Below are positions 1-9,629 of a DNA stretch of 64,000 nucleotides, piece after piece. Each line of letters starts with the position of its first letter. Position 1 is the first letter of the stretch. The notes under the pieces are model-generated. The model saw only the letters and a program-made list of their open reading frames with translations. It had not been told where the DNA came from and made no database searches. Source of the DNA: Polaromonas sp. AET17H-212 (lineage in GTDB: Bacteria; Pseudomonadota; Gammaproteobacteria; Burkholderiales; Burkholderiaceae_C); NCBI RefSeq assembly GCF_002379085.1, contig NZ_NBZW01000024.1:1-64000 (forward strand), in the 5' to 3' direction. A program made the position numbers and the translations under genes.

Positions 1-2
1 CC

Positions 3-74
3 CCCGCCCCCGCTCCAGCGCCCCCTTCCGGTTCCGGCGATTCCAGCCAGACTGAACACCCAGATTTTTCATGA
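3..74 (+). CDS. C-terminal tail of an unidentified upstream gene (partial)
   Basis: Reading from base 3 gives an open Pro/Ala-rich tail ([16 protein letters not shown] and a few more residues) that stops at TGA 72-74. That stop overlaps the cysS start as ATGA, the arrangement of translationally coupled genes. The other two frames give less protein-like reads. The protein's identity cannot be told from 23 residues. Confidence 0.45.
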   Translation, partial: PAPAPAPPSGSGDSSQTEHPDFS

Positions 75-1447
75 GCCTTCGCATTTACAACACGTTGACG
101 CGTGCCGTAGAAGATTTTTCGCCCCTGGTTCCCGGCCAGGTGCGCATGTATGTGTGCGGCATGACCATTTACGACCTGTGCCACATCGGCCATGCCCGCA
201 TGATGATGGCCTTTGACGTGATCCAGCGCTGGCTCAAGGTCAGTGGCTACCAGGTCACCTATGTGCGCAACATCACCGACATCGACGACAAGATCATCAA
301 GCGCGCCGTCGAGCGCGGCATCACCATCCGGGCGCTGACCGACGAGATGATCACGGCGATGCACCAGGACATCGGCGCACTCGGCATCGAGCCGCCCACG
401 CTGGAGCCGCGCGCCACCGAATATGTGCCGCAGATGCTGGGCATGATCGCCACGCTGGAGCAAAAAGGCCTGGCCTACCGCTCGGACAACGGCGACGTGA
501 ACTACGCGGTGCGCAAGTTTGAAGGCTACGGCAAGCTGTCCGGCAAGTCGCTCGACGAGCTGCGCGCTGGCGAGCGTGTCGCCGTGCTGGACGGCAAGGA
601 AGATCCGCTCGATTTTGTGCTGTGGAAAGCGGCCAAACCGGCCGAACCCGCAGATGCCCAGTGGGACAGCAGTTACGGCAGGGGCCGGCCGGGCTGGCAC
701 ATCGAGTGTTCGGCCATGAGCTGCCAGACCCTGGGCGAGACCTTCGACATCCATGGCGGCGGCGCCGACCTGCAGTTTCCGCACCACGAAAACGAGATCG
801 CCCAGAGCGAAGGCGCCAACGGCAAGCCGCTGGCCCGCTTCTGGGTGCACAACGGTTTTGTGCGGGTGGACAACGAGAAAATGTCCAAAAGCCTGGGCAA
901 CTTCTTCACCATCCGCGAGGTGCTGGCGCAATACGACCCGGAGACCGTGCGCTTTTTCATCGTGCGTGCGCACTACCGCAGCGCGCTCAACTACAGCGAT
1001 GCGCACCTGGACGATGCGCGCAATGCGCTCAAGCGCCTGTACACCGCGTTGCACCTGGTCCAGCCGGCCGCGGTGGTGATCGACTGGTCGCAGCCATTTG
1101 CCGCCCGTTTCAAGGCGGCCATGGACGATGATTTCGGCACCCCCGAGGCGATGGCCGTGCTGTTCGATTTGGCGGGCGAGGTCAACAAGACCCGGTCGCC
1201 CGAACTGGCGGGGCTGCTCAAGGCCTTGGGCGCGTGCCTGGGCCTGCTGCAAAACGATCCGGCCGCCTTTTTGCAGGCCGGCGCCGGCCTGGACGCCGCC
1301 GCCATCCAGGGCCTGATCGCGCAGCGCGCTGCCGCCAAGGCTGGCAAGAACTTTGCTGAAGCCGACCGCATCCGCCAGGACCTGCTGGCGCGCGGCATTG
1401 TGCTGAAAGACGCGCCGTCCGGCACAACCTGGGAGGTTGGTTCATGA
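71..1447 (+). CDS. cysS: Cysteinyl-tRNA synthetase
   Basis: Charges tRNA-Cys with cysteine in the cytoplasm. The 458 aa length is normal for class I CysRS. The HIGH motif is HIGHARMMM, near residue 37, and the KMSKS motif is KMSKSLGN, near residue 272. Zinc ligands are visible as the Cys of MYVCGMT, the Cys of WHIECSAM, and the His of [11 protein letters not shown]. The start overlaps the stop of the upstream reading frame (ATGA). The next gene, an AlkA-type glycosylase, begins within about 60 bases, so the two are probably co-transcribed. Confidence 0.97.
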   Translation: MSLRIYNTLTRAVEDFSPLVPGQVRMYVCGMTIYDLCHIGHARMMMAFDVIQRWLKVSGYQVTYVRNITDIDDKIIKRAVERGITIRALTDEMITAMHQDIGALGIEPPTLEPRATEYVPQMLGMIATLEQKGLAYRSDNGDVNYAVRKFEGYGKLSGKSLDELRAGERVAVLDGKEDPLDFVLWKAAKPAEPADAQWDSSYGRGRPGWHIECSAMSCQTLGETFDIHGGGADLQFPHHENEIAQSEGANGKPLARFWVHNGFVRVDNEKMSKSLGNFFTIREVLAQYDPETVRFFIVRAHYRSALNYSDAHLDDARNALKRLYTALHLVQPAAVVIDWSQPFAARFKAAMDDDFGTPEAMAVLFDLAGEVNKTRSPELAGLLKALGACLGLLQNDPAAFLQAGAGLDAAAIQGLIAQRAAAKAGKNFAEADRIRQDLLARGIVLKDAPSGTTWEVGS

Positions 1448-1460
1448 CTCGTTTTTCAAG

Positions 1461-1516
1461 AAAAAAATGCCTTCGGCCCATGACGGACGGGCGCAAGCAG
1501 CTATGAAAAAGATAGT
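1461..1516 (+). repeat. Dispersed ~56 bp repeat, copy 1
   Basis: Core 1476-1516 runs from gccc to the closing atagt. It has GCTAT, then seven bases, then ATAGT, after a GCGCAAGCA stretch. It is preceded by an A-run and a TGCC/TCGG block like the other copies. The repeat covers the likely start codon of the following glycosylase gene: where most copies read GCTATC, this one reads GCTATG, which creates an ATG. Confidence 0.75.
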
Positions 1517-2201
1517 AAAAAGCGGCCCGGCCAGCACCGAGCTGGCCGATGTCGTCGAGCCGGTGGCGACCATCGTGCCGGGCTACTGGGCCGAGGCCTG
1601 CAAACACCTGGTCAAGAAAGACCGGGTCATGAAGCGCCTGATCCCGCAGTTCGGCGACGCCTGCCTGCAGTCGCGCGGGGACGCCTTCAGCACGCTGGCG
1701 CGCAGCATCGTGGGCCAGCAGATTTCCGTGAAGGCGGCGCAGACGGTCTGGCACCGTTTCGATGCGCTGCCGAAAAAAATGACGCCCGGCAACGTGCTCA
1801 AGCTCAAGGTGGACGACATGCGCGCCGCCGGCCTGAGTGCGCGCAAGGTCGAGTACCTGGTGGACCTGGCGATCCACTTCGACGCCGGCACGGTGCACGT
1901 CAAGGACTGGGCGGCGATGGACGACGAGGCCATCATTGCCGAACTGGTGGCGATTCGCGGCATTGGCCGCTGGACCGCCGAGATGTTCCTGATCTTTTAC
2001 CTGACACGCCCCAACGTGTTGCCGCTTGACGATGTGGGGCTGATCAACGGCATCAGCCAGAACTATTTTTCCGGTGAATCGGTCAGCCGCAGCGATGCGC
2101 GCGAAGTCGCCGCCGCCTGGGCGCCGTTTTGCAGCGTCGCAACTTGGTATATTTGGCGCTCGCTGGACCCCTTGCCGGTCCTGGGTGCCGAGAAACCCTA
2201 A
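1503..2201 (+). CDS. alkA: DNA-3-methyladenine glycosylase, AlkA-type HhH-GPD family
   Basis: Removes alkylated bases (such as 3-methyladenine) from DNA at the start of base excision repair. The helix-hairpin-helix is [17 protein letters not shown]. The catalytic Asp lies in [11 protein letters not shown], as in AlkA. From ATG 1503 the protein is 232 aa, close to short AlkA-like proteins of this order. The start is uncertain: ATG 1467 and TTG 1437 are in frame, and none has a good ribosome binding site. ATG 1503 lies inside the dispersed repeat. The gene follows cysS closely and precedes accA by 23 bases. Confidence 0.88.
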   Translation: MKKIVKSGPASTELADVVEPVATIVPGYWAEACKHLVKKDRVMKRLIPQFGDACLQSRGDAFSTLARSIVGQQISVKAAQTVWHRFDALPKKMTPGNVLKLKVDDMRAAGLSARKVEYLVDLAIHFDAGTVHVKDWAAMDDEAIIAELVAIRGIGRWTAEMFLIFYLTRPNVLPLDDVGLINGISQNYFSGESVSRSDAREVAAAWAPFCSVATWYIWRSLDPLPVLGAEKP

Positions 2202-2224
2202 TCAAGAAGCCTGAGGAGCAGACC

Positions 2225-3202
2225 ATGGCCAAGAAGACCTTTCTCGATTTCGAGCAGCCGATTGCGGAGCTCGAAGGAAAAATAGAAGAGCTGCGTTACG
2301 TGCAGACCGAGTCGGCGGTCGACATCTCGGAAGAGATCGACCAGCTCGCCAAAAAGAGCCAGCAGCTCACCAAGGACATTTACAGCGACCTGACGCCCTG
2401 GCAGATCACCAAGATCGCGCGTCACCCCGAGCGGCCCTACACGCTCGACTATGTCAACGAGCTGTTCACCGACTTTGTCGAGCTGCACGGTGACCGGCAT
2501 TTTTCCGACGACCTGAGCATCGTCGGCGGCCTGGCGCGTTTCAACGGCACCGCCTGCATGGTGCTGGGTCACCAGAAGGGCCGCGACACGAAAGAGCGCG
2601 GCCTGCGCAACTTCGGCATGAGCAAGCCCGAGGGTTACCGCAAGGCCCTGCGCCTGATGAAAACCGCCGAGAAGTTCAAGCTGCCGGTGTTCACTTTTGT
2701 CGACACCCCGGGCGCCTACCCCGGCATCGACGCCGAGGAGCGCGGCCAGTCCGAAGCCATCGGCCGCAACATCTTCGAGATGGCGCAGCTTGAGGTGCCC
2801 ATCATCACCACCATCATCGGCGAAGGCGGCTCCGGCGGCGCGCTGGCCATCTCGGTGGCCGACCAGGTCGTGATGCTGCAGTACTCCATCTACTCGGTCA
2901 TCAGCCCGGAAGGTTGCGCCTCCATTCTCTGGAAAACCTCGGAAAAAGCCGAGGAAGCCGCCGAGGCCCTGGGCATCACCGCGCACCGCCTGAAGGCGCT
3001 CGGCGTGATCGACAAGATCGTCAACGAACCGGTGGGCGGCGCGCACCGCGACCACAAGCAGATGGCCGCTTTCCTCAAGCGCGCGCTCAACGACGCCTTC
3101 CGCCAGGTCAGCGACCTCAAGGTCAAGGAACTGCTGGACCGCCGCTACGAGCGCCTGCAAAGTTATGGCCGCTACACCGACACCAAGGCCGACGCGAAAT
3201 AA
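2225..3202 (+). CDS. accA: Acetyl-CoA carboxylase carboxyltransferase subunit alpha
   Basis: Alpha subunit of the carboxyltransferase that, with AccD, moves carboxyl from biotin to acetyl-CoA to make malonyl-CoA, the first step of fatty acid synthesis. The 325 aa length matches the family (about 320). Visible hallmarks are the N-terminal [17 protein letters not shown] region, [32 protein letters not shown] (split here by position only), and [12 protein letters not shown], the oxyanion loop. Start ATG 2225 has the ribosome binding site GAGGAG at 2213-2218; a longer upstream reading frame overlapping alkA is rejected. Confidence 0.97.
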   Translation: MAKKTFLDFEQPIAELEGKIEELRYVQTESAVDISEEIDQLAKKSQQLTKDIYSDLTPWQITKIARHPERPYTLDYVNELFTDFVELHGDRHFSDDLSIVGGLARFNGTACMVLGHQKGRDTKERGLRNFGMSKPEGYRKALRLMKTAEKFKLPVFTFVDTPGAYPGIDAEERGQSEAIGRNIFEMAQLEVPIITTIIGEGGSGGALAISVADQVVMLQYSIYSVISPEGCASILWKTSEKAEEAAEALGITAHRLKALGVIDKIVNEPVGGAHRDHKQMAAFLKRALNDAFRQVSDLKVKELLDRRYERLQSYGRYTDTKADAK

Positions 3203-3271
3203 CCCGTCGCCCGCCTGCGGTGGCTGACCTGACATGAGCCGCCGCATCCGTCCCAAGGCGAGGCTTGCCCC

Positions 3272-4231
3272 GTGAGCACCAGCGTCGACGACGCCCTGCG
3301 CGTCTTTTCACCGTCACTGCCTGTGGCCGTGGCCTACAGCGGCGGCGCCGACTCCACGGCCCTGCTGCTGGCCTGCACCGACAAGTGGCCGGGGCAGGTG
3401 AGGGCGGTGCATGTGCACCACGGCCTGCAGGCCGCTGCCGACGGATTTGCCAGTCACTGCGAAGCCGTTTGTGTGCAGCTGGACGTGCCCTTGCGGGTCG
3501 TGCGGGTCATGGCCAGGCATGCATCCGGCGACAGTCCGGAAGACGCCGCCCGCAAGGCGCGTTATGAGGCATTTCGGGCCCTGGCCCATGAGGAGTGGGT
3601 GCAGCCAGCTATCAAAAGCATAGCACTTGCACAACATGCCGATGACCAGGTCGAGACCATGCTGCTGGCGCTGAGCCGCGGTGCCGGGCTGCCCGGCCTG
3701 AGCGCCATGCCGGCCCACTGGCAGCGCGACGGCCTGGACTACCACCGCCCCCTGCTGCAGGTGCCGGCGCCGGAGATCCGCGCCTGGCTGGCGCGGCGCG
3801 GCGCCGCCTTCATCGAGGACCCGAGCAACACCGACGAGCGTTTCACGCGCAACCGCATTCGCGCACGCCTGCTGCCGGCACTGGCGCAGGCCTTCCCGCA
3901 GTTTCGCGAAACCTTTGCACGCAGCGCCCGGCATGCGGCGCAGGCACAGGCCGTGCTGCTCGAGGTGGCGCGTGAAGACCTGCAACTGCTCGGCAGCCCC
4001 CCCGAGATCAAGGCCCTGCAACTTCTGTCCGGACCGCGCCAGGCCAACGCGCTGCGCCACTGGCTGCTGGACGCCCACCAGGCCACACCGAGCACGGCGC
4101 AGCTCGACCAGTTGCTGGCGCAGGTGGCGGCCTGCACCACGCGCGGCCACCGGATTGACCTGAAGGTGGCCAATGGCCACGTGACACGGGAGGGTGCGTA
4201 TTTGCACTACGCTGCGGAGCCGGCCCGCTGA
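3272..4231 (+). CDS. tilS: tRNA(Ile)-lysidine synthase
   Basis: Modifies C34 of the CAU-anticodon tRNA-Ile to lysidine so that it reads AUA. The PP-loop ATPase motif SGGADST is near residue 24, followed by VHVHHGLQ and ALAQHADDQVET. ERFTRNRIRARLLP, the usual RN.IR motif, follows. 319 aa is on the short side but complete. It starts with GTG 3272. Odd feature: residues about 100-118, just before ALAQHADDQ, are encoded by a copy of the dispersed repeat (3569-3624), which reads through in frame as roughly AHEEWVQPAIKSIA. Confidence 0.95.
   Translation: MSTSVDDALRVFSPSLPVAVAYSGGADSTALLLACTDKWPGQVRAVHVHHGLQAAADGFASHCEAVCVQLDVPLRVVRVMARHASGDSPEDAARKARYEAFRALAHEEWVQPAIKSIALAQHADDQVETMLLALSRGAGLPGLSAMPAHWQRDGLDYHRPLLQVPAPEIRAWLARRGAAFIEDPSNTDERFTRNRIRARLLPALAQAFPQFRETFARSARHAAQAQAVLLEVAREDLQLLGSPPEIKALQLLSGPRQANALRHWLLDAHQATPSTAQLDQLLAQVAACTTRGHRIDLKVANGHVTREGAYLHYAAEPAR
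3569..3624 (+). repeat. Dispersed ~56 bp repeat, copy 2 (inside tilS)
   Basis: Core 3584-3624 has gccc, then TGCAGCCA, then GCTAT-N7-ATAGC with a perfect 5 bp inverted repeat at its end. The whole core is 41 bases, the same as every other copy. It lies inside the tilS reading frame and does not break it. Confidence 0.75.
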
Positions 4232-4241
4232 CGCTGCTGGG

Positions 4242-4247
4242 TATAAT
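4242..4247 (+). promoter_or_regulatory. Candidate -10 box for lysC
   Basis: TATAAT preceded by TGGG (nearly an extended -10), about 98 bases before the lysC start. There is no convincing -35 hexamer 16-18 bases upstream. The leader 4253-4344 contains GC-rich inverted stretches but no recognisable riboswitch. Confidence 0.4.
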
Positions 4248-4344
4248 TGAAGGCTTTGCTGGCCTGCCGCCAGGGCGCTTTTCGCAGCGCTTTCCGCCAA
4301 AAAAGCAAAAAACCGCACTCCCAACTCCTGATTGACACCCTGCA

Positions 4345-5619
4345 ATGGCTTTGATCGTTCATAAATACGGCGGCACCTCGATGGGCTCGACCGAGCGCAT
4401 CCGCAATGTCGCCAAACGCGTGGCCAAGTGGGCCAGAGCCGGCCACCAGATGGTGGTGGTGCCCAGTGCCATGAGCGGCGAAACCAACCGCCTGCTGGGC
4501 CTGGCCAAGGAACTCGCGCCTGCCAAGGCCAGCGACGCCTACCACCGCGAACTCGACGCCCTGGCCGCCACCGGCGAGCAGGCCTCCAGTGCGCTGCTGG
4601 CGATCGCGCTACAGGCCGAGGGCATGGACGCCGTCAGTTACGCCGGCTGGCAGATGCCCATCCGGACCAACAGCGCCTACACCAAGGCCCGCATCGAGTC
4701 GATCGACGACAAGCGCGTGCGCGCCGACCTGGATGCCGGCAAGGTGGTCATCATCACCGGCTTTCAGGGCATGGACGACGGCGGCAATATCACCACGCTG
4801 GGCCGCGGCGGCTCGGACACCTCGGCCGTGGCCGTGGCGGCCGCCATGAAGGCGCATGAGTGCCTGATCTACACCGACGTGGACGGCGTGTACACCACCG
4901 ACCCGCGCGTCGTTCCGGAAGCACGCCGCCTGCAGACCGTGAGTTTTGAAGAGATGCTCGAGATGGCATCGATGGGCTCCAAGGTGCTGCAGATCCGCTC
5001 GGTCGAGTTTGCGGGCAAGTACAAGGTGCCCCTGCGCGTGCTCTCGAGCTTCACGCCCTGGGACATCGACATCGACGAAGAGGCCAAGTCCGGCACCCTG
5101 ATCAGTTTTGAGGAAGACGAAAAAATGGAACAAGCCATCGTATCGGGCATCGCGTTCAACCGCGACGAAGCCAAAATCTCCATCCTCGGCGTGCCAGACA
5201 CCCCGGGCATTGCCTACCAGATCCTGGGCGCCGTGGCCGACGCCAACATCGAAGTCGATGTGATCATCCAGAACATCAGCAAGGACGGCAAGACCGATTT
5301 CAGCTTCACCGTGCACCGCAACGACTACGCGCGCGCCATCGACCTGCTCAAGGCCGAGGTGCTGCCCAAGCTGGGCGCGCAGGAGATCACCGGCGACGCG
5401 AAGATCTGCAAGGTCAGCATCGTCGGGATCGGCATGCGCAGCCATGTCGGCATTGCCAGCAAGATGTTCCGCTGCCTGAGCGAAGAAGGCATCAACATCC
5501 AGATGATTTCCACCAGCGAAATCAAGACCTCGGTGGTGATCGACGAGAAGTACATGGAGCTGGCCGTGCGTGCCTTGCACAAGGCTTTTGACCTGGACCA
5601 GCCGGCGGCAAGCCCCTGA
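4345..5619 (+). CDS. lysC: Aspartate kinase
   Basis: Phosphorylates aspartate, the first step toward lysine, threonine, methionine and diaminopimelate. The N-terminal kinase domain starts VHKYGGTSMGS. FTTLGRGGSDT-type motif appears as ITTLGRGGSDTSAVA, with YTDVDGVYTTDPR after it. Two C-terminal ACT regions follow (about 270-345 and 350-420), the feedback-control part. At 424 aa it is a monofunctional aspartokinase with no fused homoserine dehydrogenase. A tRNA-Ser gene follows 50 bases later under its own promoter. Confidence 0.96.
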   Translation: MALIVHKYGGTSMGSTERIRNVAKRVAKWARAGHQMVVVPSAMSGETNRLLGLAKELAPAKASDAYHRELDALAATGEQASSALLAIALQAEGMDAVSYAGWQMPIRTNSAYTKARIESIDDKRVRADLDAGKVVIITGFQGMDDGGNITTLGRGGSDTSAVAVAAAMKAHECLIYTDVDGVYTTDPRVVPEARRLQTVSFEEMLEMASMGSKVLQIRSVEFAGKYKVPLRVLSSFTPWDIDIDEEAKSGTLISFEEDEKMEQAIVSGIAFNRDEAKISILGVPDTPGIAYQILGAVADANIEVDVIIQNISKDGKTDFSFTVHRNDYARAIDLLKAEVLPKLGAQEITGDAKICKVSIVGIGMRSHVGIASKMFRCLSEEGINIQMISTSEIKTSVVIDEKYMELAVRALHKAFDLDQPAASP

Positions 5620-5623
5620 TCGC

Positions 5624-5651
5624 TGGACAGCGGCCCAAGTCGTGAGATAAT
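5624..5651 (+). promoter_or_regulatory. Sigma-70 promoter for tRNA-Ser
   Basis: The -35 TGGACA (5624-5629) and -10 GATAAT (5646-5651) are separated by 16 bases. The tRNA begins 20 bases after the -10. Confidence 0.65.
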
Positions 5652-5671
5652 CCGGGCTCAGACAGAATTCA

Positions 5672-5764
5672 GGAAACGTGACCGAGTGGCCGAAGGTGCT
5701 CCCCTGCTAAGGGAGTATGGGGTGTAGAGCCTCATCGAGGGTTCGAATCCCTCCGTTTCCGCCA
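5672..5764 (+). tRNA. tRNA-Ser(GCT)
   Basis: Acceptor arm GGAAACG pairs with CGTTTCC (5754-5760), followed by the discriminator G and an encoded CCA. The anticodon loop CTGCTAA sits between CTCCC and GGGAG and gives anticodon GCT. There is a long variable arm, as expected for Ser. T-loop GGTTCGAATCC is normal. Reads AGC/AGU codons. Confidence 0.96.
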
Positions 5765-5770
5765 GACAAA

Positions 5771-5796
5771 AAGCCACCGCAAGGTGGCTTTTTTTT
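5771..5796 (+). terminator. Rho-independent terminator after tRNA-Ser
   Basis: Perfect 8 bp stem AAGCCACC / GGTGGCTT with loop GCAA, followed directly by a run of T. Confidence 0.9.
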
Positions 5797-5901
5797 GTCC
5801 TGCTTCAGATGGCGCCGCACGCCGTGTCGCAACCAGTCGTAAAAAAGCAGGCGTCGCCGGGGCGCAGACGTTATGGTGGCGCTTTATCTCCCGGAGCCCC
5901 C

Positions 5902-6225
5902 ATGTTGTTGAAGACCCCCCTGATCAGCGCGACGCTGGCCTGTCTTGCCGTTCTGGCCGGCTGTGCTGCGCCCGGTGCACCCTCGACGGGCGCCAGCCCC
6001 ATGCCGCCAGCTCCCCCGGGAACGGCCTGCAATGCGGACGGTGCCCGGTTCGCGATTGGCAAGGCGCCGGGGGCGAGTGTGGTCGAGGAAGCACGCCAGC
6101 GCTCGGGCTCCTACATGGCGCGGGTGCTGCGTCCCAACCAGGTCGTTACCATGGAGTTCAACGCCCAGCGGCTCAACCTCGAGCTGGACGCCGCCGGCGT
6201 GATTCGGCGGGTGCGCTGCGGCTGA
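5902..6225 (+). CDS. Peptidase inhibitor I78 family lipoprotein
   Basis: 107 aa. The lipoprotein signal peptide ends in LAVLAGC (lipobox LAGC, Cys near residue 21), followed by a Pro/Ser-rich linker. The C-terminal domain reads GTACNADGARFAIGK ... VEEARQRSGSYMARVLRPNQVVTMEF ... RLNLELDAAGVIRRVRCG. This matches my memory of the I78 (elastase-inhibitor AFLEI) family with its paired Cys. It would be a periplasmic or outer-membrane-anchored inhibitor of serine proteases. Start ATG 5902 follows CGGAG; a longer upstream reading frame is rejected because it destroys the signal peptide. Confidence 0.82.
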   Translation: MLLKTPLISATLACLAVLAGCAAPGAPSTGASPMPPAPPGTACNADGARFAIGKAPGASVVEEARQRSGSYMARVLRPNQVVTMEFNAQRLNLELDAAGVIRRVRCG

Positions 6226-6260
6226 GGACTGCCGGGCGCAGTCCGCGCCTGTTTTGTTGT

Positions 6261-6309
6261 ATGAAACACTTGTGCTATATTTCGCGAAATATTGATACAA
6301 ATGTTTCAT
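6261..6309. promoter_or_regulatory. Two-tier palindromic operator at the RpiR-family gene start
   Basis: Outer arms ATGAAACACTTGT (6261-6273) and ACAAATGTTTCAT (6297-6309) are reverse complements at 12 of 13 positions. A perfect 16 bp palindrome, ATATTTCGCGAAATAT (6277-6292), lies between them. The right arm contains the ATG of the regulator gene at 6308. TGAAA/TTTCA half-sites are typical of RpiR-family operators, so autoregulation is likely. Confidence 0.7.
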
Positions 6310-7213
6310 GCCGACTTCCTCACTGTTTGCCAACGTTCCGCTTGACGGCCTGAGTCCGGAACTGCTCCGTGCGGCGCGCTGGATCGAGGCGCATCCGCGC
6401 GAGGTGGCGCTGCATTCCATGCGTGAGTGCGCGCGCCGGGCCGGGCTGGCGCCGGCGACCCTGAGCCGGCTGTCGCAGGCCCTGGGCTTCCAGGGCTTTG
6501 AGGCGATCAAGCATCTCTGCCAGGAGTCTTTTTCGGCGCAGGCGGGGTATGCCGGGCGGGCCGAGGTGCTGCAGGCCAGCGCGCGGCATGACAAGGACTG
6601 GCTGGCGTTGCTCAATGAAACGCAACACGCCAACACCGCGTCCGTCAGCGGGCTGAACCAGGCCGCGCAGCTGGAGGCCGCGGCCGATGCCATGCTGAAG
6701 GCGCGGCGCGTTTATTTTCTGGGCCTGCGCGCCAGCCATGGCCTGGCGCTGCACCTGCACTACACCTATGGCTTGCTGGCGTCCAACGGCGTGCTGGTGC
6801 AGGGCCTGGGCGGCACGCTGACCGACCAGATCGGCGACATCGGCCCGGGCGACCTGCTGGTGGTGACTTCTGCCGCCGCGTACACGCGCCAGACGGTGGA
6901 GGCCGTGGTGAAGGCACGGGCACAGGGCGCCGACGTGCTGGCCCTGACGGACAGCGCCCTGTCGCCGATTGCCCGCTCGGCCACCCACACGCTGCTGTTC
7001 CGGACCGACAGCCCCTCGTATTTCCATTCCATGGTCGGCGCCCTGGCATTGACCGAAGCGCTGGCCGCCGCCGTGGCGGTGCGCGGCGGCCGCAAGGTGC
7101 TGGCCCACCTGCAAACCCGCCAGGATCGCCTGGACAGCGAGGGCGCGTACTGGGACGAACGCGCCGACAAGGCCGCCACCGGCCGGCCACAAACTTCTTC
7201 ACCAAGGAAATAA
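6308..7213 (+). CDS. MurR/RpiR family transcriptional regulator
   Basis: 301 aa. The N-terminal HTH_6 domain includes REVALHSMRECARRAGLAPATLSRLSQALGF (recognition helix about residues 45-70). A SIS sugar-isomerase-like sensing domain spans about 120-270, with VYFLGLRASHGLALHLHY and LLVVTSAAAYTRQT. RpiR proteins sense a small phosphorylated or amino ligand. The first gene of an apparent operon with an aminotransferase (4 bases later) and a TAXI/TRAP transporter. No clear ribosome binding site precedes ATG 6308, which lies in the operator arm, so the message may be leaderless or weakly translated. Confidence 0.9.
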   Translation: MPTSSLFANVPLDGLSPELLRAARWIEAHPREVALHSMRECARRAGLAPATLSRLSQALGFQGFEAIKHLCQESFSAQAGYAGRAEVLQASARHDKDWLALLNETQHANTASVSGLNQAAQLEAAADAMLKARRVYFLGLRASHGLALHLHYTYGLLASNGVLVQGLGGTLTDQIGDIGPGDLLVVTSAAAYTRQTVEAVVKARAQGADVLALTDSALSPIARSATHTLLFRTDSPSYFHSMVGALALTEALAAAVAVRGGRKVLAHLQTRQDRLDSEGAYWDERADKAATGRPQTSSPRK

Positions 7214-7217
7214 GCCC

Positions 7218-8558
7218 ATGCCTGCAGCCTCCACCCATGTCTTTCACCGCGAGCTGCAGCACACGCCGCCGGTGGCCGTCAGCGGCCGGGGGGTGTACCT
7301 GACCGATGCCGATGGCAAGACTTATATCGACGCCTCGGGCGGCGCCGCAGTGTCCTGCCTGGGCCACGGCCATCCCGACGTGCTGGCCGCCATGCACGCG
7401 CAGATCGACAAGCTGGCGTATGCGCACACCAGCTTTTTCACCACCGAAGTTGCCGAGACACTAGCCGCCCAGCTGATCCGGACGGCACCGCCAGGCATGA
7501 GCCACGTGTATTTCGTCAGCGGCGGCTCGGAGGCGATGGAGGCCACGCTGAAGATGGCGCGCCAGTATTTCGTCGAGATCGGCCAGCCGCAGCGCACGCA
7601 TTTCATCGCGCGCAGGCAGAGTTACCACGGCAACACCCTGGGCGCGCTGGCCATAGGCGGCAACCAGTGGCGGCGCGAACCGTTCGCGCCCCTCCTGATG
7701 CCGGTCACCCATGTGTCGCCCTGTTATCCCTACCGCGAGCAGCGGGCCGGCGAAACGCCTGAGCGCTATGGCCAGCGCCTGGCGCAGGAACTCGAGCACG
7801 CCATCCTTGAAAAAGGCGCAGACCGCGTGATCGCCTTCATTGCCGAAACCGTGGGTGGCGCGACCGCCGGCGTGCTGGCGCCGGTACCGGGTTACTTCAA
7901 GGCGGTGCGCGAGGTCTGCGACCGGTATGGCGTGTTGCTGATCCTCGATGAAGTGATGTGCGGCATGGGCCGCACCGGCACCCTGCATGCGTGCGAGCAG
8001 GAGGGTGTGTCGCCCGACCTGCTGGCCGTGGCCAAGGGCCTGGGCGGTGGCTACCAGCCGATTGGTGCGGTGCTGGCGCAGAAGAAAATTGTCGATGCGA
8101 TGCGGGAGGGCACCGGCTTTTTCCAGCATGGCCACACCTACCTGGGCCATGCCATTGCCTGTGCGGCGGCGCTCGCCGTGCAGCAGGTGTTCGAGCGCGA
8201 CCAGCTCATCGCCCAGGTGCGCACACGGGGCGCCTTCCTGCAGACGCTGATGCAGGGCAGCTGGGGCGACCATCCCCATGTCGGGGATATCCGCGGCCGT
8301 GGTTTGTTCTGGGGCATCGAGCTGGTGCAGGACCGCGCGAAGAAGACCCCGTTCGATCCGGCACGCAAAGTGCATGCACGCATCAAGAAGGAGGCGATGG
8401 CGCGCGGCTTGATGGTTTACCCGATGGGCGGCACTGTTGATGGCCGTTATGGTGACCATGTCCTGCTGGCGCCACCGTTCATCAGCAGCGAAACCGAACT
8501 GACGATGGTGGTGGAGCGCCTTGGTTCGGCCATGGATGCCGCGATCGCAGCGGCTTGA
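7218..8558 (+). CDS. Class III (omega) PLP-dependent aminotransferase
   Basis: 446 aa, fold-type I. Motifs seen are [19 protein letters not shown] (cofactor phosphate region), [16 protein letters not shown] (the Asp that binds the pyridine nitrogen), and [16 protein letters not shown] containing the Schiff-base Lys. [18 protein letters not shown] follows. This group takes amino groups from omega-amino acids, amines or related compounds; the substrate cannot be fixed from sequence. Ribosome binding site AAGGA lies at 7202-7206. Context with RpiR and a TAXI transporter suggests uptake and transamination of one imported compound. Confidence 0.88.
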   Translation: MPAASTHVFHRELQHTPPVAVSGRGVYLTDADGKTYIDASGGAAVSCLGHGHPDVLAAMHAQIDKLAYAHTSFFTTEVAETLAAQLIRTAPPGMSHVYFVSGGSEAMEATLKMARQYFVEIGQPQRTHFIARRQSYHGNTLGALAIGGNQWRREPFAPLLMPVTHVSPCYPYREQRAGETPERYGQRLAQELEHAILEKGADRVIAFIAETVGGATAGVLAPVPGYFKAVREVCDRYGVLLILDEVMCGMGRTGTLHACEQEGVSPDLLAVAKGLGGGYQPIGAVLAQKKIVDAMREGTGFFQHGHTYLGHAIACAAALAVQQVFERDQLIAQVRTRGAFLQTLMQGSWGDHPHVGDIRGRGLFWGIELVQDRAKKTPFDPARKVHARIKKEAMARGLMVYPMGGTVDGRYGDHVLLAPPFISSETELTMVVERLGSAMDAAIAAA

Positions 8559-8589
8559 ACAACAAGTTTTACAACCTGGAGAAACTGAT

Positions 8590-9576
8590 ATGAGCAAGAA
8601 GTTTGCGTTGAGTGCCCTGAGCACCGCGAGTGCCGCTGTGGCCATGGCCGCGGCCATGATGTCTGCGCCGGCCGTTGCCCAGCAGAAATTCGTGACCATA
8701 GGCACCGGCGGCGTGACCGGTGTGTATTACGCCGCCGGCGGCGCCATTTGCCGCCTGGTCAACAAGGACCGCGCGAAACACGGCATCCGCTGCTCGGTCG
8801 AGTCCACCGGCGGCTCGGTGTTCAACGTCAACACCATCAAGGCCGGCGAACTGGACTTCGGTTTCACGCAGTCGGACGTGCAGTACAACGCCGTCAAGGG
8901 CCTGGGCCAGTACAAGGACGGCGCCTACAGCGACCTGCGCGCCGTGTTCGCGGTGCATCCCGAGCCCTTCACCGTGGTGGCGCGCAAGGAAGCCAACATC
9001 ACGAAGTTCGAGGACTTCAAGGGCAAGCGTTTCAACGTTGGCAACCCCGGCTCCGGCACACGTTCATCGATGGAAGAGCTGCTCGCTGCGATGGGCTGGA
9101 AGCTCGGTGATTTCTCGCTGGCGTCCGAACTCAAGGCCGACGAACACGGCCCGGCCCTGTGCGACGGCAAGATCGACGGCTTCTACTATGCCGTGGGCCA
9201 TCCTTCAGCCAACATCCAGGACCCGACCACGTCGTGTGGAGCCAAACTGGTGTCTCTCACCGGCCCGGTGGTCGACAAGCTGGTGGCCGACAAGCCTTAT
9301 TACGCCAAGGTCACGATTCCCGGCGGCCTGTACCCGAACAACCCGCAGCCCACCGCCACTTACGGCGTGCTGGCCACGGTCGTGACCTCGGCCAAGACCT
9401 CGCCCGAGACGGTGTACCAGGTGACCAAGGCCTTGTTCGAGAACTTCGACGAGTTCAAGAAACTGCACCCGGCCCTGGCCAACCTGAATCCGCAGAACAT
9501 GGTCAAGGATGGCTTGAGCGCGCCGCTGCATGAAGGTGCCGTGCGTTACTACAAGGAAAAGGGCTGGATCAAGTAA
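8590..9576 (+). CDS. TAXI-family TRAP transporter solute-binding protein
   Basis: 328 aa periplasmic receptor. The signal peptide ends around MSAPAVAQQ (about residue 27). The mature start [27 protein letters not shown] is characteristic of TAXI proteins (TRAP-associated extracytoplasmic immunogenic). Later regions [15 protein letters not shown] and [17 protein letters not shown] are also family-like. It delivers its ligand to the fused permease encoded 125 bases downstream. Ribosome binding site TGGAGA precedes ATG 8590. Confidence 0.93.
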   Translation: MSKKFALSALSTASAAVAMAAAMMSAPAVAQQKFVTIGTGGVTGVYYAAGGAICRLVNKDRAKHGIRCSVESTGGSVFNVNTIKAGELDFGFTQSDVQYNAVKGLGQYKDGAYSDLRAVFAVHPEPFTVVARKEANITKFEDFKGKRFNVGNPGSGTRSSMEELLAAMGWKLGDFSLASELKADEHGPALCDGKIDGFYYAVGHPSANIQDPTTSCGAKLVSLTGPVVDKLVADKPYYAKVTIPGGLYPNNPQPTATYGVLATVVTSAKTSPETVYQVTKALFENFDEFKKLHPALANLNPQNMVKDGLSAPLHEGAVRYYKEKGWIK

Positions 9577-9629
9577 TCCGGCGCAGCACGCCAGCTGCAG
9601 GCCGCGCCGGGGTGCGGCTTGCCAACCAG

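Noticed and set aside
4248..4344. Lysine riboswitch before lysC
   Set aside because: The leader is under 100 bases and shows none of the multi-helix L-box features, and beta-proteobacterial lysC is regulated through its ACT domains.
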